A stretch of DNA of 64,000 nt from Paguma larvata (Eukaryota > Chordata > Mammalia > Carnivora > Viverridae). Location: positions 21,539,957 through 21,603,956 of the forward strand of contig CM057835.1 of the NCBI GenBank assembly GCA_030068075.1, in the 5' to 3' direction. The notes beneath the pieces were generated by a model. That model was not told where the DNA came from. It did no database searches and worked only from the letters and a program-made list of their open reading frames with translations. Shown one piece after another: positions 10,850 to 21,784 of this stretch. Each line of letters begins with the position of its first letter. Within the stretch, counting starts at the first letter, position 1. The translations under genes were made by a program, and so were the position numbers.

Positions 10850-11075
10850 AGAATTTGATGACTCACTATCAGTGTGACTTTGTGTAAGTTACTTTATTTT
10901 TCTGTCATTCCGTGTACTTATCTTTAAAATGAAAATGAGGGGCACCTGGGTGGCTCAGTCAGTTGAGCATCTGACTCTTGATTTTGGCTCAAGTCATGAT
11001 CTCAGGGTCTTGGGATCAAGTTCCATGGTCTACCTGATTAAATGAGGTAACTCATGTAAAAAAATATTGAAGACT
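10850..11075 (+). mobile_element. MIR SINE split by a younger SINE
   Basis: The left part (to 10938) reads 'gtgtgactttgtgtaagtta' and 'ttatctttaaaatgaaaatg'. The right part (from 11031) reads 'tgattaaatgaggtaactca' and 'tgtaaa'. Joined across the SINE insertion they follow the MIR core and 3' part in order. Confidence 0.7.
10939..11030 (+). mobile_element. Carnivore SINE (SINEC), 3'-truncated
   Basis: The tRNA-derived head starts GGGGCACCTGGGTGGCTCAG and continues through the A-box-like and B-box-like parts to about 11030. The CT-rich stretch and A tail are missing. It interrupts a MIR. AAATGAGG flanks it on the left (10933-10940, overlapping the head) and right (11040-11047), possibly a short duplication. 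Confidence 0.92.
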
Positions 11076-11345
11076 ATAAAAGTGTCATTACAAGTGTGTA
11101 CAGAGGTAGGCTAGTGAATCAAGAACTATTAGTTTTAGACTCACCAGGAACATTTGATCTAAACAATGGTGGGCCATTGTCTGGACTGATCTCTACTGAG
11201 GAAAGGAAGAAGTAAGGTGGGGAACTGGTATGCTTTTCATTTCTAATGAGCATTTTTCATCTCTATTGCCTCAGCCAGTCTCTTGCTTCCCTCTCTATAT
11301 TTTAGATATGTCATCTCAGTCAAAACTACTTCATTTAAGACATTA

Positions 11346-11561
11346 ACCACCTGGTTGGCTCACTTAGTTAAGTGTCTGACCCTTGATTTTGGCTTAGGTC
11401 ATGACCTCATCGTTCATGAGTTCGAGCCCCATCTCAAGCTCTGCACTGTCAGTGTGGAGACTGCTTGGGATTCTCTCTCTCCCTCTCTCTCTCTGCCCTT
11501 CTCTGAATTTCACTTTTTCTATCTCTCTGAAAATAAATTTCAAAACAAAAAGCACAATTCT
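11346..11561 (+). mobile_element. Carnivore SINE (SINEC), full-length, diverged
   Basis: The head (CACCTGGTTGGCTCACTTAG), B box GAGTTCGAGCCCC, a CTCTCTCTCCCTCTCTC tract and the 'aaaataaat' tail occur in order. The head has several substitutions. No convincing target duplication was seen. Confidence 0.93.
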
Positions 11562-11606
11562 TCATTCCTAGTAAAATGAAACACCCTCTCTCATTGTGAG
11601 ATAAAA

Positions 11607-11686
11607 CATATACACATATGTATACACATATACATACACACAAGTATATATACACATACACATACACACAGACACATGTATATATC
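11607..11686. repeat. (AC/ATAC)n low-complexity repeat
   Basis: Mixed ACAT, ATAC and CA units. The antisense open frame across it is an artefact. Confidence 0.92.
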
Positions 11687-11699
11687 TGCCTTCAATCCC

Positions 11700-12050
11700 C
11701 GCTGTAGAGCTCCTTGTAATTTCGTAGATAATATGAGTATTGGGAGCATTTTTTGTTTTAATATTGGTCTTTGATCCTAATTCCTAACACAGAGCTCCTA
11801 AAACTCTTGTAAATTCATGTAAATATCAATGTCTTTTATTTTAATGAGGTAACTCTTCATGGGGACTTCTGGATGGGGGCTGGTCATGAGAAAGATCAAG
11901 CCATGATTAGAAGCTTGGAATTTTCAGCCCCAACCCCGATTCTCCAGGAGAAAAGAGTTGGAAGTGAAGTTAATGATCACTATTGCCTACAGCCAAAGGC
12001 AGGGCAGAGACTTTAGGAGGCAATGCCATTCATAGCAGAGAATGAGGTGT
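11700..12050 (+). mobile_element. Probable ancient interspersed repeat (LTR-like), family not assigned
   Basis: 'gagctcctaaaactcttgta', 'tttaatgaggtaactcttc', 'gctggtcatgagaaagatca' and 'gttggaagtgaagttaatga' resemble a recurrent old mammalian repeat, probably an ERVL-type LTR. I cannot place it in a named family. Confidence 0.4.
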
Positions 12051-12054
12051 GTAC

Positions 12055-12565
12055 TTATCACCTAGGTTCTCAGCTTCATTCAGACCCTGGCATGGGCTGC
12101 CTCCTCCTCTTTGGTCAGGAGCTCTGACCCTGATTCCATCTTGTAAAAGAGGACTCAGCCTCAGGGAAAGTGTGGTCACTCAGGGGCAAGCATTTCCTGG
12201 TTAATCAATCACAGGCTATACGAGAGACTGCTGTTGATGTACCTTGGTGGACAACTGCCTACTGGAAAGGCTTTGAAAAGACTGGCAAGAATCTCTGGCA
12301 ACCAAACACTTCTTAGTTTGCAGTTTGCTTTTCTTTTCTTTGGTGAGAAAGACTTTATGTGATCATCAAGAAGAGGTTTCAAATACAAACATTTCTTGGA
12401 GAGGTAAGAGCTTTATTAAGGTTTGTACTCTGATTCTTTCCTGAGATTAGGCTTTCACTGGCAGATAAAGGAAGGCTGAGACTCCACTCGAGTTTGTGGA
12501 AAGGGCCAGATAGAGCTGGCGCATGCTCACTGTGTGGGTGTACCTATGCTGATTCTTGTTAAATA
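12055..12565. other. Unassigned sequence
   Basis: Slightly more GC-rich than average. No repeat or exon was recognised. Confidence 0.4.
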
Positions 12566-12567
12566 AT

Positions 12568-12776
12568 TTTCTTTATGTTTATTTACTTCTGAAAGAGAAA
12601 GACACAGAGTGCGAGTGGAGGAGGGGCAGAGAGAAAAAGAGATGCAGAATCTGAAGCAGGTTCCAGGCTCTGAGCTGTCAGCACAGAGACTAACATGGGG
12701 CTCGAACCCACAGACCACGAGATCATGACCTGAGTCAAAGTCAGCCACTTAACCAACTGAGCCACCAGGTGCCCCT
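12568..12776 (-). mobile_element. Carnivore SINE (SINEC), full-length
   Basis: Reverse orientation: a 'tatgtttatttacttctgaa' tail, a GA-rich tract, 'ggctcgaacccacagacc' (B box) and the head complement ending CCACCAGGTGCCCC at 12776. It forms a head-to-head pair with the SINE at 12844. Confidence 0.96.
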
Positions 12777-12843
12777 AATTCTGTGTATACATATTTGGGT
12801 GGCATAATAAAGAGAAGATAGCCTTTGCTTCAAGAAGCTTGAG

Positions 12844-13040
12844 GAGCACCTGGATGGCTCAGATGGTTAAGTGACCAACTCTTGATTTCAATTCAGGTCA
12901 TGATCTCATGGTTTGTGAGTTCAAGCCCCGTGCTGGGTGCTGTGCTGACAGTGCAGAGCCTGTTTGGGATTTTGCCTCTTCTCTCTCTCTCTCCATGCCC
13001 CTTTCCTTCTCTCTCTCTCTCTCTCAAAATAAATAAAAAC
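12844..13040 (+). mobile_element. Carnivore SINE (SINEC), full-length
   Basis: Head GAGCACCTGGATGGCTCAGA, B box GAGTTCAAGCCCC, CT tract and 'aaaataaataaa' tail. A 9-bp target duplication is visible: AAGCTTGAG (12835-12843) and AAGCTTAAG (13041-13049). Confidence 0.96.
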
Positions 13041-13059
13041 AAGCTTAAGAAAAAGAGGA

Positions 13060-15635
13060 GACTTTAGGCTACTATGGAAAAAGGGAGACGATCTTTAATT
13101 GGTTAGATTTAATTGATTTAGATTGGTCAGAAATCTTTAATGACTTCTGAAAAACAGGATTTGCTGATGAAGTTATTCTCTTGGTAATCTTGGAAAGATT
13201 TCGGGATTAAGTTACAATTTCAATTGAGGAAAGCTGAAGAGTTCTGGTATACCACAGGAAACTCAGGCAAGGTTTGTTAAGTAAGAAAAAAAAAATGAAG
13301 TGCAGGTGAACTAAAAGAGCCTATTTAGATCAGATACAAAATTTTAGGAAATGGGTGCTGCAATACAGAAGGAAAGTGGAAGGAATTCTCAGAATAGCAC
13401 TGAAAGAGGGTCCTGGTTATAGTAATGCCCATTGTGTAGCAGTGAACCATTCTACACAGGAGCAGGTCAAGAGCCTCTGGGAGAGAGTGCCACTGGAAGA
13501 AACAATTGACAGATATACCTGAAGAACTGGGAGAAGATTTATGGACCTAATGAAGAGATAAGTCCATGGAAACTAAGAAAATAAAACCATACATATAACA
13601 AAAAGCAACCATAGGATACTCTGATACCATATTGTAAACACTGAATACTGACCTAAACAAAATTAAAGTAGAACTTTACTGGGCCTCTAAGAATGAGAAC
13701 AGGGCACGTATATGGTAGAGGTGAATGGGTGAAGACATATTAAAGAACGTTCTGTATTTGTCACAGCAGGAGGTCAGTAGCTAATGCTTCAAATGCAAAA
13801 CAATAAAAAAGGAGTAATGTAAGCATGTTACTTTGATATGGGGAAAATCATAATAATCAGGAATTCAATGTGGTTACTTCTGGAAAGGGGAGAAGAGCTG
13901 GGGGGGGCAAGAAAATATTTTTATAACAAACCTTGCAGAACTCTAGAGCTCTTTAAATCATGGACATGCACGGCTTGAAAATAGTTAAGGCAAAATGTAT
14001 TTTGCCTAATTATAAAAAGTGATTTGAGGTACTTCTTGGCCAGGAGACCACCATGATCTCCACCAGGAGATCCCAGGAGGATCACTGGGACTTTAATAAT
14101 AGTTTCATTTTCCTTAGCGAATTCCTTCCCACCTGGCCTTTGGGCAAAGGCCAGTTGTATGTTCACAGATAATCTAGTTTTTCTCTCTTGAGGCAAGGTA
14201 TAATCTGAGAGTTAAAAGTTGGCTTCACGAAACGATGACTTGTCTTCATAAAATCCAGGGCCACATTGATCAAGTCAAATCTGACCCGATCTTTCATATT
14301 TGGAGCAAATAGTACTGTAAACCCCTCACTGTCCTGTTAAGCACAAAGTTTGTTTCATAATAACATTATTTTTAGAATTTTGTGAGCTTGACAGAAAACC
14401 TGAAGTAACAGACCAACATTAAATTATTCACTTGAATGACTTTCCAAATTGAAATCACAAAAATTGCAAAGTACAGAGTTGTAACTACACAGGAACCCAT
14501 TTGAAATAATTTCAGGTCTGAACATTGCCATACGGTCCTATTGATTTCGGTGGAGGCAGCCTACTCATGTGGGTAATGCTATGCAGATGGGGCAGTGGCA
14601 TTGGGGCCCACTGCCAAGACCATGTCTGCCCCAGCCCACCTCTGGAACCTAGATTCTTTTTATGTAATTTGTAAGGATTATATATCTTTTCAAGGGAGCC
14701 CGAGGAGCTCAGGCCGGAACAGAAGATGTGTTCATAACATTAGTCATCCTTCAGATGAGAGGACTTCTGCTGTGAGGACCACGTGTTTGTCTGCCAGGGA
14801 AATGAAATCGTTTGCCATAGTCAAATGCAAGTCTTTTCTCAGCCAGGTACCTAGGGAGCAGGATGAGGTAGCATGTTAGGGAATCCTGCAGGAGGGGCCC
14901 AGCCACATTTCCCAGGTCAAACAGATTCTATTCACGTGGCTCCTAGTAACAAATTAAATGGCTGTATTAACGAGACATCTTTCTTACATCTAATCTCATC
15001 TCAATTTTCTCTTCTTTTCACCCCAAACCCAGGTCTTCCAGACACAGAGTATGAAGGCTGTTGGCAAAGGCTGCTTTAACTGGGATTTAAAAGGAATGTT
15101 CCACACCATTTTCTGATAGGATACAGGGTGCCTCACTGGTTCAGAGGCACCACAAGCCAATATTTCTAGGTCTCAGAGACTCACTCTTCTCTAAAGGAGG
15201 CCCTTCCTATCCTCTGTGACAGTAATTCCAAGTCCCAATTAGCTGACACTAGTCATCTCAGTGGTCAATGTCATCTATATAAACCAATTCAGGACCTATT
15301 CAAATATAATTCAAAAATTCTATGCAACTCAAATATTTAGTAGCAAATGAGCAGAGAGTTACGTGGTAAAATCGCCTTCGTTAATTTTAGGTAAGATGCA
15401 TTCAAAAATTATCTTCATTTCATCTTTTTAAAAAGTCAACGCTGCGTAGATGATAGAGCTGTATAAATCTCTATTGTGCCAAGCTTGCCTTCAGCCTGGG
15501 ACATAGTATTTTGGGAATCCTCCTGATCACTGGCAGCCACAGGAATACGTATGAATATTCCCTGGGTAGCAAGGTCTCTGACCAAGCTACCTGTGTCACC
15601 TTATTGTAGTCAGCCTGTGGGTGTCATTTTTCTCT
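13060..15635. other. Unassigned sequence, partly perhaps very old LINE
   Basis: No firm feature. Around 13830-13910 the text 'gtggttacttctggaaaggg' followed by a G-run recalls the end of old L1s but is too decayed to call. At 14600-14640 'caagaccatgtctgcccca' is reminiscent of an LTR but nothing continues. A polypyrimidine tract followed by AG at 15031-15032 looks like a splice acceptor, without supporting exon evidence. Confidence 0.35.
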
Positions 15636-15639
15636 CCCT

Positions 15640-16230
15640 ATCTCTCCTCTACAACATCAACTTGAGATCACCTTAAAATGAAATTCAGAGCTCGCCATTC
15701 CTCTGCTTAAACGTTTCTAAAAGTCCTGTTGCAGGGACCCTCAGGTCCTCAATGAGAACCACCACAAGTTCATGATCAAGCTTTCTGGCATCCTAGTCTT
15801 CATCCTATGCCTGGATGTCATGCTGAGCCACAGGGGCCTCCTTTCTGACTTTTGAACTCACCACCCTACCTACCTGGAATGGTCTTCCAAAATTTGTCCC
15901 TGATTAATTCCTACTCATCTTTTGATTTTAGTTGAAATATTGTTTCCCCTGAGAAAATGTCCCTGACAGACCGGCAAATGAAAAGTAGGACCTCCTCCCA
16001 ATATAATTGTCTCTCCTGGCATGCTGTATTGCTTCCTTAACAATCTGTAGTAATAGATTTGTTTTGGGGCTTTGTGGGTGATATTGATCTCCCCCACGGG
16101 ACCATAAATACCATGAGGATGGGCTCTGATCCTTTATGGTCACCACTTTACACAGTACCTAGTAGAGTGCCTGCCACATTTCAGGAGCATAATAATAATT
16201 TCCTGTCCACATGGATGAATGTATAATCTT
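15640..16230 (+). mobile_element. L2 LINE 3' portion
   Basis: 'ttcctctgcttaaacgtttct', read in parts, then 'ctacctggaatggtcttcca', 'attcctactcatcttttgat', 'accatgaggatgggctctga' and 'cacagtacctagtagagtgc' follow the conserved order of the L2 3' end (sense). The antisense frames here are coincidental. Confidence 0.8.
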
Positions 16231-16364
16231 CCTCCCTGAGCCCCTATGCTTCTTGGGAACTGTCATGAAACTTCATTCTCTTAACCGCTCACTTTGTATC
16301 TATTGCAGGCCCCAGCAAGTACTTTTAATGTTGATTTTTTTTTTCAATTTTCTTTTTAGGAAGG

Positions 16365-17040
16365 TGTCTATAGTGGGTTGAGTAGTGTACCCACCAAAAT
16401 TTATATCCTCTTGGCACCTTAGACTGTGACTGTATTTGGAAATAAGGTCTTTGTAAATGTAATTAAGGATCTCGAGATGAGATCATCCTGTTCAGGTGGA
16501 CCCTAATTCCAATGAATGATGTCCTTATAGAAAGAGTAGAGGACACAGAAAGCCACAGACTCATGAAGAAGAAGATCATGTGAAGACAAATGCAGAGATT
16601 GCAGTGAGGCAGCGACAAGCCAAGAAATGCTAAGGATTGCCAGGAGTCACTGGAAGTTGGAAGACGCAAGCAAGTTTTCTCTCCTACAGGTTTCCTGGCC
16701 AAGGGGGCCTGCTGGCATCTTGACTTTGGACTTTTGGCCTCCATGACTATGAGAGAATATTTTTTTAATATTCTTAATGTTTATTTTTAAGAGAGAAAAA
16801 GAGACAGAGTGCAAGCAGGGGAGGGGCAGAGAGAGGAGACACAGAATCCAAAGCAGGCTCCAGGCTTTAGGCTGACAGCACAGAGCCCCACACAGGGCTT
16901 GAACCCACAAACTCGGAGATCATGACCTGAGTCAAAATTGGATGCTTAACTGACTGAACCACCCAGGTGCCCCAATTTCTGTGTTTTTAAGCCGCCTAAT
17001 CTGTGGTAATTTGTTACGGTAAGGCTAGAAAATGAATACA
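16365..17040 (+). mobile_element. MLT1-type LTR (ERVL-MaLR), interrupted by a SINE
   Basis: Starts TGTCTATAGTGGGTTGAGTA and ends with 'aatgaataca', giving TG...CA ends. Hallmarks in order are 'gactgtatttggaaataagg', 'gatgtccttatagaaagag', 'gtgaagacaaatgcagagat', 'cttttggcctccatgacta', then after the SINE 'aagccgcctaatctgtggta' and 'atttgttacggtaaggct'. About 460 bp without the SINE. Only an LTR is seen, with no internal region or coding remnant. Confidence 0.9.
16758..16974 (-). mobile_element. Carnivore SINE (SINEC) inside an MLT1 LTR
   Basis: Reverse orientation with 'tcttaatgtttatttttaag' tail, GA-rich tract, B-box complement 'gggcttgaacccac' and head complement CCACCCAGGTGCCCC. It splits the LTR after 'gagagaat', where the LTR normally has its polyadenylation-like AATAAA. 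Confidence 0.96.
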
Positions 17041-17216
17041 GTGTTCTAAGAGCACAAAATTACTAAACAAGGAACCAATCCAGAGATCAGGACACTCACT
17101 ATTCCACAGCACTGCACAGATACAGAGCTCCTAAGGAAAACGGTATATATGCTCTGTAACTCACAGCTGATAGCCTAATACTGCATGGGGTGCTGCAGCT
17201 GCAAAGTGGTTTATAG

Positions 17217-17438
17217 TTTTTTTTTTTTTTTTTAATGTTTGTTTATTTTTGAGAGAGAGAGAGAGACAGAGCATGAGCGGGGGAGAAGCAGAGAGAGAGG
17301 GAGACACAGAATCCAAAGCAGGCTTCAGGTTCTGAGCTTTCAGCACAGAGCCTGCCACAGGGCTCAAACCCACAGACCATAAGATCATGACCTGAGCCAA
17401 AGTCGGAAGCTCAACCAACTGAGCTGCCCAGGGACCCC
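17217..17438 (-). mobile_element. Carnivore SINE (SINEC), full-length
   Basis: T-rich start (17217-17233), 'aatgtttgtttatttttgag', a GA-repeat tract, B-box complement and a head complement ending GCCCAGGGACCCC. Confidence 0.96.
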
Positions 17439-17720
17439 TGCAGTTTCAAGGAAGAAAAGCAGCTACAAAGAGTGGTGACTTTGTTGTTTAAATGCTGACA
17501 AAATCTTGCCCTGTTTTTTTAAAAATGCATTCAATTTTTGCAATAAAGCAATAAGAGAAATATCATTCAGTGACATAATTTTATTCAATTATCTCTGTCC
17601 AAATCCCTGCAGCAAAAGAGAATAGAGTTAATTTTCATACTTGTGACCAAGGCTCCAGTCAAATTAAATCAGATTAACTATGACTTATTGAGCACATTTT
17701 TTTTTTTTGGTAAATGTTTT

Positions 17721-17742
17721 TTTTTTTTTAATTTCTTAAAAT

Positions 17743-17777
<35 letters not shown>

Positions 17778-17979
17778 TTTTGAGAGAGAGCATGTGCATG
17801 TGAGCAGGGGAAGGGCAGAGAGAGAGACAGAAAGAGAGAGAGAGAGACAGAATCCCAAGCAGGCTTTAAATGGTCAGCACGGAACTCCATAAGGGGCCCG
17901 AACTCACCAACCATGAGATCATGACCCGAACGAAAATCAAGAGCTGGCTGCTTAACCTACTGAGCCATCCAGTTGCCCT
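17721..17979 (-). mobile_element. Carnivore SINE (SINEC) with expanded (AAAT)n tail and 12-bp target duplication
   Basis: The duplication GGTAAATGTTTT is exact at 17709-17720 and 17980-17991. The tail has grown into about ten ATTT units (17739-17780 on this strand). The GA tract, B-box complement and head complement (AGCCATCCAGTTGCCC) follow. Confidence 0.97.
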
Positions 17980-17991
17980 GGTAAATGTTTT

Positions 17992-18400
17992 CTTGAAGCA
18001 AAACACAGATCTAGAAAAGTACGACGGTCATAGCATACAGCTCAATGAGAGTCTCTCGTGTAGCCCACACCTAGATGAGAGAGAGGGAGATGTACCAGCC
18101 TCCCCAGGCTCCCCTCCTTCCTCCTCACAGTCACTGAGGCCATCGAGGGCAGGCAGCCGCTCTCATGACTTTCAACTCACTACATTAAACCGTGCTGGGT
18201 TTTGTTAGTTTTTTGTCCTTTTTTTTGTGTGAGTATGGTAAAATAGACATACTATTAAAGTTACTATGTTCATCACTTTTAAAGGCACGATGCAGTAGCA
18301 TCAGAAGTTCTGCCTGATTCTGAATCTGATGCAAGTGAGTCCTACAGGATATACTTTTATGTATGACTTCTTCCATTTGGCATCTGTTTAAATCAAGTCA
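17992..18400 (-). mobile_element. Possible old L1/HAL1 fragment (antisense)
   Basis: 'catacagctcaatgagagtc', 'ggtaaaatagacatactatt' and 'tatgtatgacttcttccatt' resemble, antisense, the 3' part of old L1-type elements. The SINE at 17721-17979 would lie within or beside it. Strongly decayed, so tentative. Confidence 0.35.
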
Positions 18401-18409
18401 TGTCTCTGA

Positions 18410-20095
18410 AGAGACAATAAATAACCGCCTCTTAAGGTATTTTATCCATTGAAGAACGGTACCAACGAAAACTCTAAAATGAGTGGTTTTACGGGTTCAG
18501 AGAGTCCTGGAGACATGTATTACATTGATGTCCCTTACACATAAATGCAGATTTAAGCCTCTCAAACCATTCCCTTGGTGACCGACTGCACTCTGTGGGC
18601 AAAGTTTCATTGTATGTGGTTGCTGACTGTTCAAATTCTAGGGTATGTGACCACTGTGAGAAGCCTCATGGCTGATCCCTGGGCTGGATGTAACAGAAGC
18701 CCTTAAGTAGATGGCCCTTTCCCTTTTGGAACAAACAAGATGCGGAAATGCTCTTAATTTAAGCCAGAAAGAGGTAAGGGGTGACCTGAGCCTCAAATGC
18801 CATCATAGTGTCGATTAAATGAAAGTGACCCTATAAACCTGAACTTCTGATTTATAATGTGTGCTGTTTTAAAGGTTCTATGACATACAGTTTAATGACC
18901 TAATATAAAACATTTTTATTTAGCTTTATGGGCCTTGTTCCACTAAATATCACATTCCCCTCTGCACCAAAGGTTGTGGAATTGCATTGCTCATCCTGTT
19001 TACAAATCTAGACAACTCTTAGTCAATCCATGGGAGCTCCATTGACTTATGTTCCCTGGGGCCCTCTTGCGGTCACTTCTCACCAGGGAGAAGATTCATC
19101 TATGTGGTCGGCTACTTCTCAGTTTGTGTACACAGGTGCATAGGTAGACCACACCTAAGGTGAGGGAAAAATATAATACTCTGGTTCTCTGTCCCTTATC
19201 ATATTTAGATTCTCACCTACGCGTTTGTTCTCTGCTCTGTTTTTAATGCCCTAGAATCTTCATTAAAGAATGATCAGAAAGTTTTAAACTTAAGAATGGT
19301 TTCAGAAAGGAGTCAAAGGCAGAATAGTCATGGGTGGGAAATAGGAGACTTCTCAGAGAAACTGAAGGGAAGTAAAATCATATGCACACATCAGGAGGGC
19401 AGCAGGGAACTAGGACATATTCTTTAAATAAAGAATTATGAAATCATATGGAAGACGGTGATTTTTTTTTTTTTTTTTCCATGACAGCCCAGTAGGAAAT
19501 ACTATGTTTAGCTCTCTGGTAGGTGAAACCTTTATCTGACAGCCATGCCTCCAGTATGGACAAGGGTAATTGTATGGTGTTCCTAATTGGGAATCATACT
19601 TATTTATCTTCACCATCCGTCACACAAAGGATCTTGCCAAGCACAACATTCTGACCCTCAATCATAAGCCACATGTGAGACTACAGAGGTTTCAGTGAGC
19701 AGCTGCCACCGCCATATCCTATTACGTCTTCCAGAGCTTCCGTGCTGTCCACCAGTGAGGTCAGGAGTACCGCCCTTCCCCCTCGCTGTCCATCACTGAT
19801 GACAGGTGAGGGAGAGGACGGCCTCAGAATGGTGGTGCCCAAGGAAGCCTAGGGTTCACAAGGTGTAACTGATTGCCAACATGACAGATTGTCTGTTTCA
19901 TATGCAAAAAAGGAAGAAAAAGAGGAGCCCCTGGGGATCACTGTGCTCTGTAGCAGGCAGGCACAGCCTGCAGGCATGGGACAGGCAAGCCAGGGCCTAG
20001 CAAGGGCCCCTGCTGGTGGCTGAATCAGTAAACAGTGAACTGAGAGCAGTGAAGACCCCTGCTCTGCATCTGCTCCCTAGTCCCGAGCCACAGAG
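18410..20095. other. Mostly unassigned single-copy sequence
   Basis: No transposon was recognised. The only items called are a CTCF-like site (19059-19075), a T-run (19463-19478) and a GC/CpG-richer patch near 19680-20000. Open frames here are short and unrecognised. Confidence 0.4.
19059..19075 (-). promoter_or_regulatory. CTCF-like binding site
   Basis: On the minus strand the sequence is TGACCGCAAGAGGGCCC. By my alignment to the CTCF core consensus (yGRCCRSYAGRKGGCRS) it matches 15 of 17 positions, including the CC...AGAGGGC core. It is in non-repeat sequence. Binding is inferred from the motif only. The minus orientation matters if it anchors a loop. Confidence 0.5.
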
Positions 20096-20099
20096 TGGG

Positions 20100-20225
20100 A
20101 TTTCTATGCCATTCCTTCTTCTTACAGATGAGGAAACAAAGGCACTGAAGGGTGACTACCTGGTTCAGGTCACATACATGATTAGTGCCACGGCTAGAAG
20201 GAAATCCCAGGTCATCGACTCCTAA
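20100..20225 (-). mobile_element. MIR SINE fragment
   Basis: 'ttacagatgaggaaacaaag', 'ttcaggtcacatacatgat' and 'gaaatcccaggtc' give the reverse-complement MIR core. Confidence 0.7.
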
Positions 20226-20229
20226 GCTA

Positions 20230-21135
20230 GAGCTCCTTCTACTGTATTTATGGCTTCCAAACCCAGAAAAAAGGCAGCTTCCTCAACAACAAATCAGTAC
20301 AGTGTCGGAGGGTGACTGGGGGTGGGGATGTCAGATTACAGTTAGACTCTATATGAAGAGTCTATATGAAGGGGCAAGAAACCTATGCACAGCACCATAT
20401 CGGCCTAAGGCAATTCAAGTTCAGGAGGGCAATTTTAATTAGAAGTAGAGGACTGCAGAGACTTTCAGTAGGCCTCCAAAGTGAGCCTTCATGCAGAATT
20501 ATTCCATAATAGTAGGAGTTTCCTATAATGGTAATGATTTGTAACACCCATTTGCACGTTCAAATGCCTTAACAAAATGAAGAATTGGACAATTTTACAT
20601 TAAAAATAATTCTTATTCTAAAGAAAAAGAAATTAAAGCTGAAGTGAGAAGAGGTTAAGTGGCATCTTCCCCCTCCAATCCACCCACTTCCCCAAAAAAA
20701 GCAATTAAGAGAGAGAAAGAGTGGAAGGAGGAGGGAGAGTTGGAATTATCGGTACACATAATATCCCTTTAATCCTTAATTAACATATAACCATTGAATA
20801 TCGTTAATGGAATGACCAGTGTCTAATAAATAGTCAAAAATGTAATAGGGGGTGAGTGTGCCTATAAATAATCAGAATTCAAATGGATGAGATGTTTATC
20901 CAAATTATCGAAAAGTTTTAACTCACTCACTCACTATCCAGACAGGATCATTCCTTCTCCCAATATAACACATTCCTTCCAGTTCAGTATACAACACTAC
21001 CATGTCTAAACCTTTTTAAAACAAAACAAAAACAGTGGTGATATTTAAAAAAAATGTTATGAAGCTAATTTCAAAAAGTTACTCCCTTAAATCAGTTGCT
21101 TCCCCTCTTGCCCGGCCTCTCTCTTGCTTTGTCTA
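20230..21135. other. Unassigned sequence
   Basis: A weak MIR-like antisense string ('aagtgagaagaggttaagtg') lies near 20640-20660, too short to call. Otherwise nothing was recognised. Confidence 0.4.
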
Positions 21136-21139
21136 TTTA

Positions 21140-21780
21140 GTTGGGTTTTATATCGTTATAAACGAAATGCTTACTGAAATTTTCAAATAACAATGCAATA
21201 CAATTGAAGTTTGTCCCGAAAGTGCACTTCTTATGAAATGTCACAGTGATTCCGCAGGGTTTAAATGCTACCTTGCCGTGCACCCTAAGTTCAGACAGAC
21301 TGGTTTAGCATCTTTGCTCTACCTCCTGCTAATAATGTGTACTCGTCTGCTAAGTGGGCTGGGCCTACTCATGGCGTTTATCATGTAAGTCTCTTGCAAG
21401 GAGTTTATATATGACCCACATAAAGTCCTTAGGTCTGTGTCAGGAACACAGTAGTAGTTTGGTGGAGCACCGAAGTAGACTAAAAGTCTCCAGATGATAG
21501 TTTGCAGTCTTAAAATGGAGTCCAGGCAGTTAAATCCTTCTAAGTCCTGCTCACTTTACTCAGTGTTTTCATCTTCCTTTCTTTCAAGTTCCTGCACGAA
21601 CTCATAACATTGGCCTGCTCCGGTGTGGAATGTGTTTTGATTATGCACATCCGGCCAACGAGAACGAAGCGCCTCCTTGTATTGCGCTTAGCATGATGCC
21701 ACATGCAATTACAAGCTTACCACTCCCGTTCTGATGATAATGACGATGACAGTAATGGCACCACTGATGATGGCTAAGAG
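21140..21780. other. Candidate conserved block with a CpG-enriched patch
   Basis: Between about 21590 and 21770 there are about nine CpGs (for example CACGAAC, CTCCGGTG, ATCCGGCCAACGAGAACGAA, GCGCC, TTGCGCTT, CCCGTTC, GACGATG) in DNA that otherwise has few. Upstream, 21150-21230 is non-repetitive and contains a small inverted repeat TCGTT-ATA-AACGA (21153-21165). CpG retention suggests constraint or germline hypomethylation. This is inference. Confidence 0.28.
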
Positions 21781-21784
21781 ATGA

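Noticed and set aside
14595..14879. 94-codon frame followed by a 68-codon frame with a splice-acceptor-like tract (AG at 15031-15032)
   Set aside because: No domain, no matching donor or exon chain; acceptor-like tracts are frequent by chance.
17739..17780. ATTT repeat as an independent microsatellite locus
   Set aside because: It is the tail of the SINE at 17721-17979, so it is described there.
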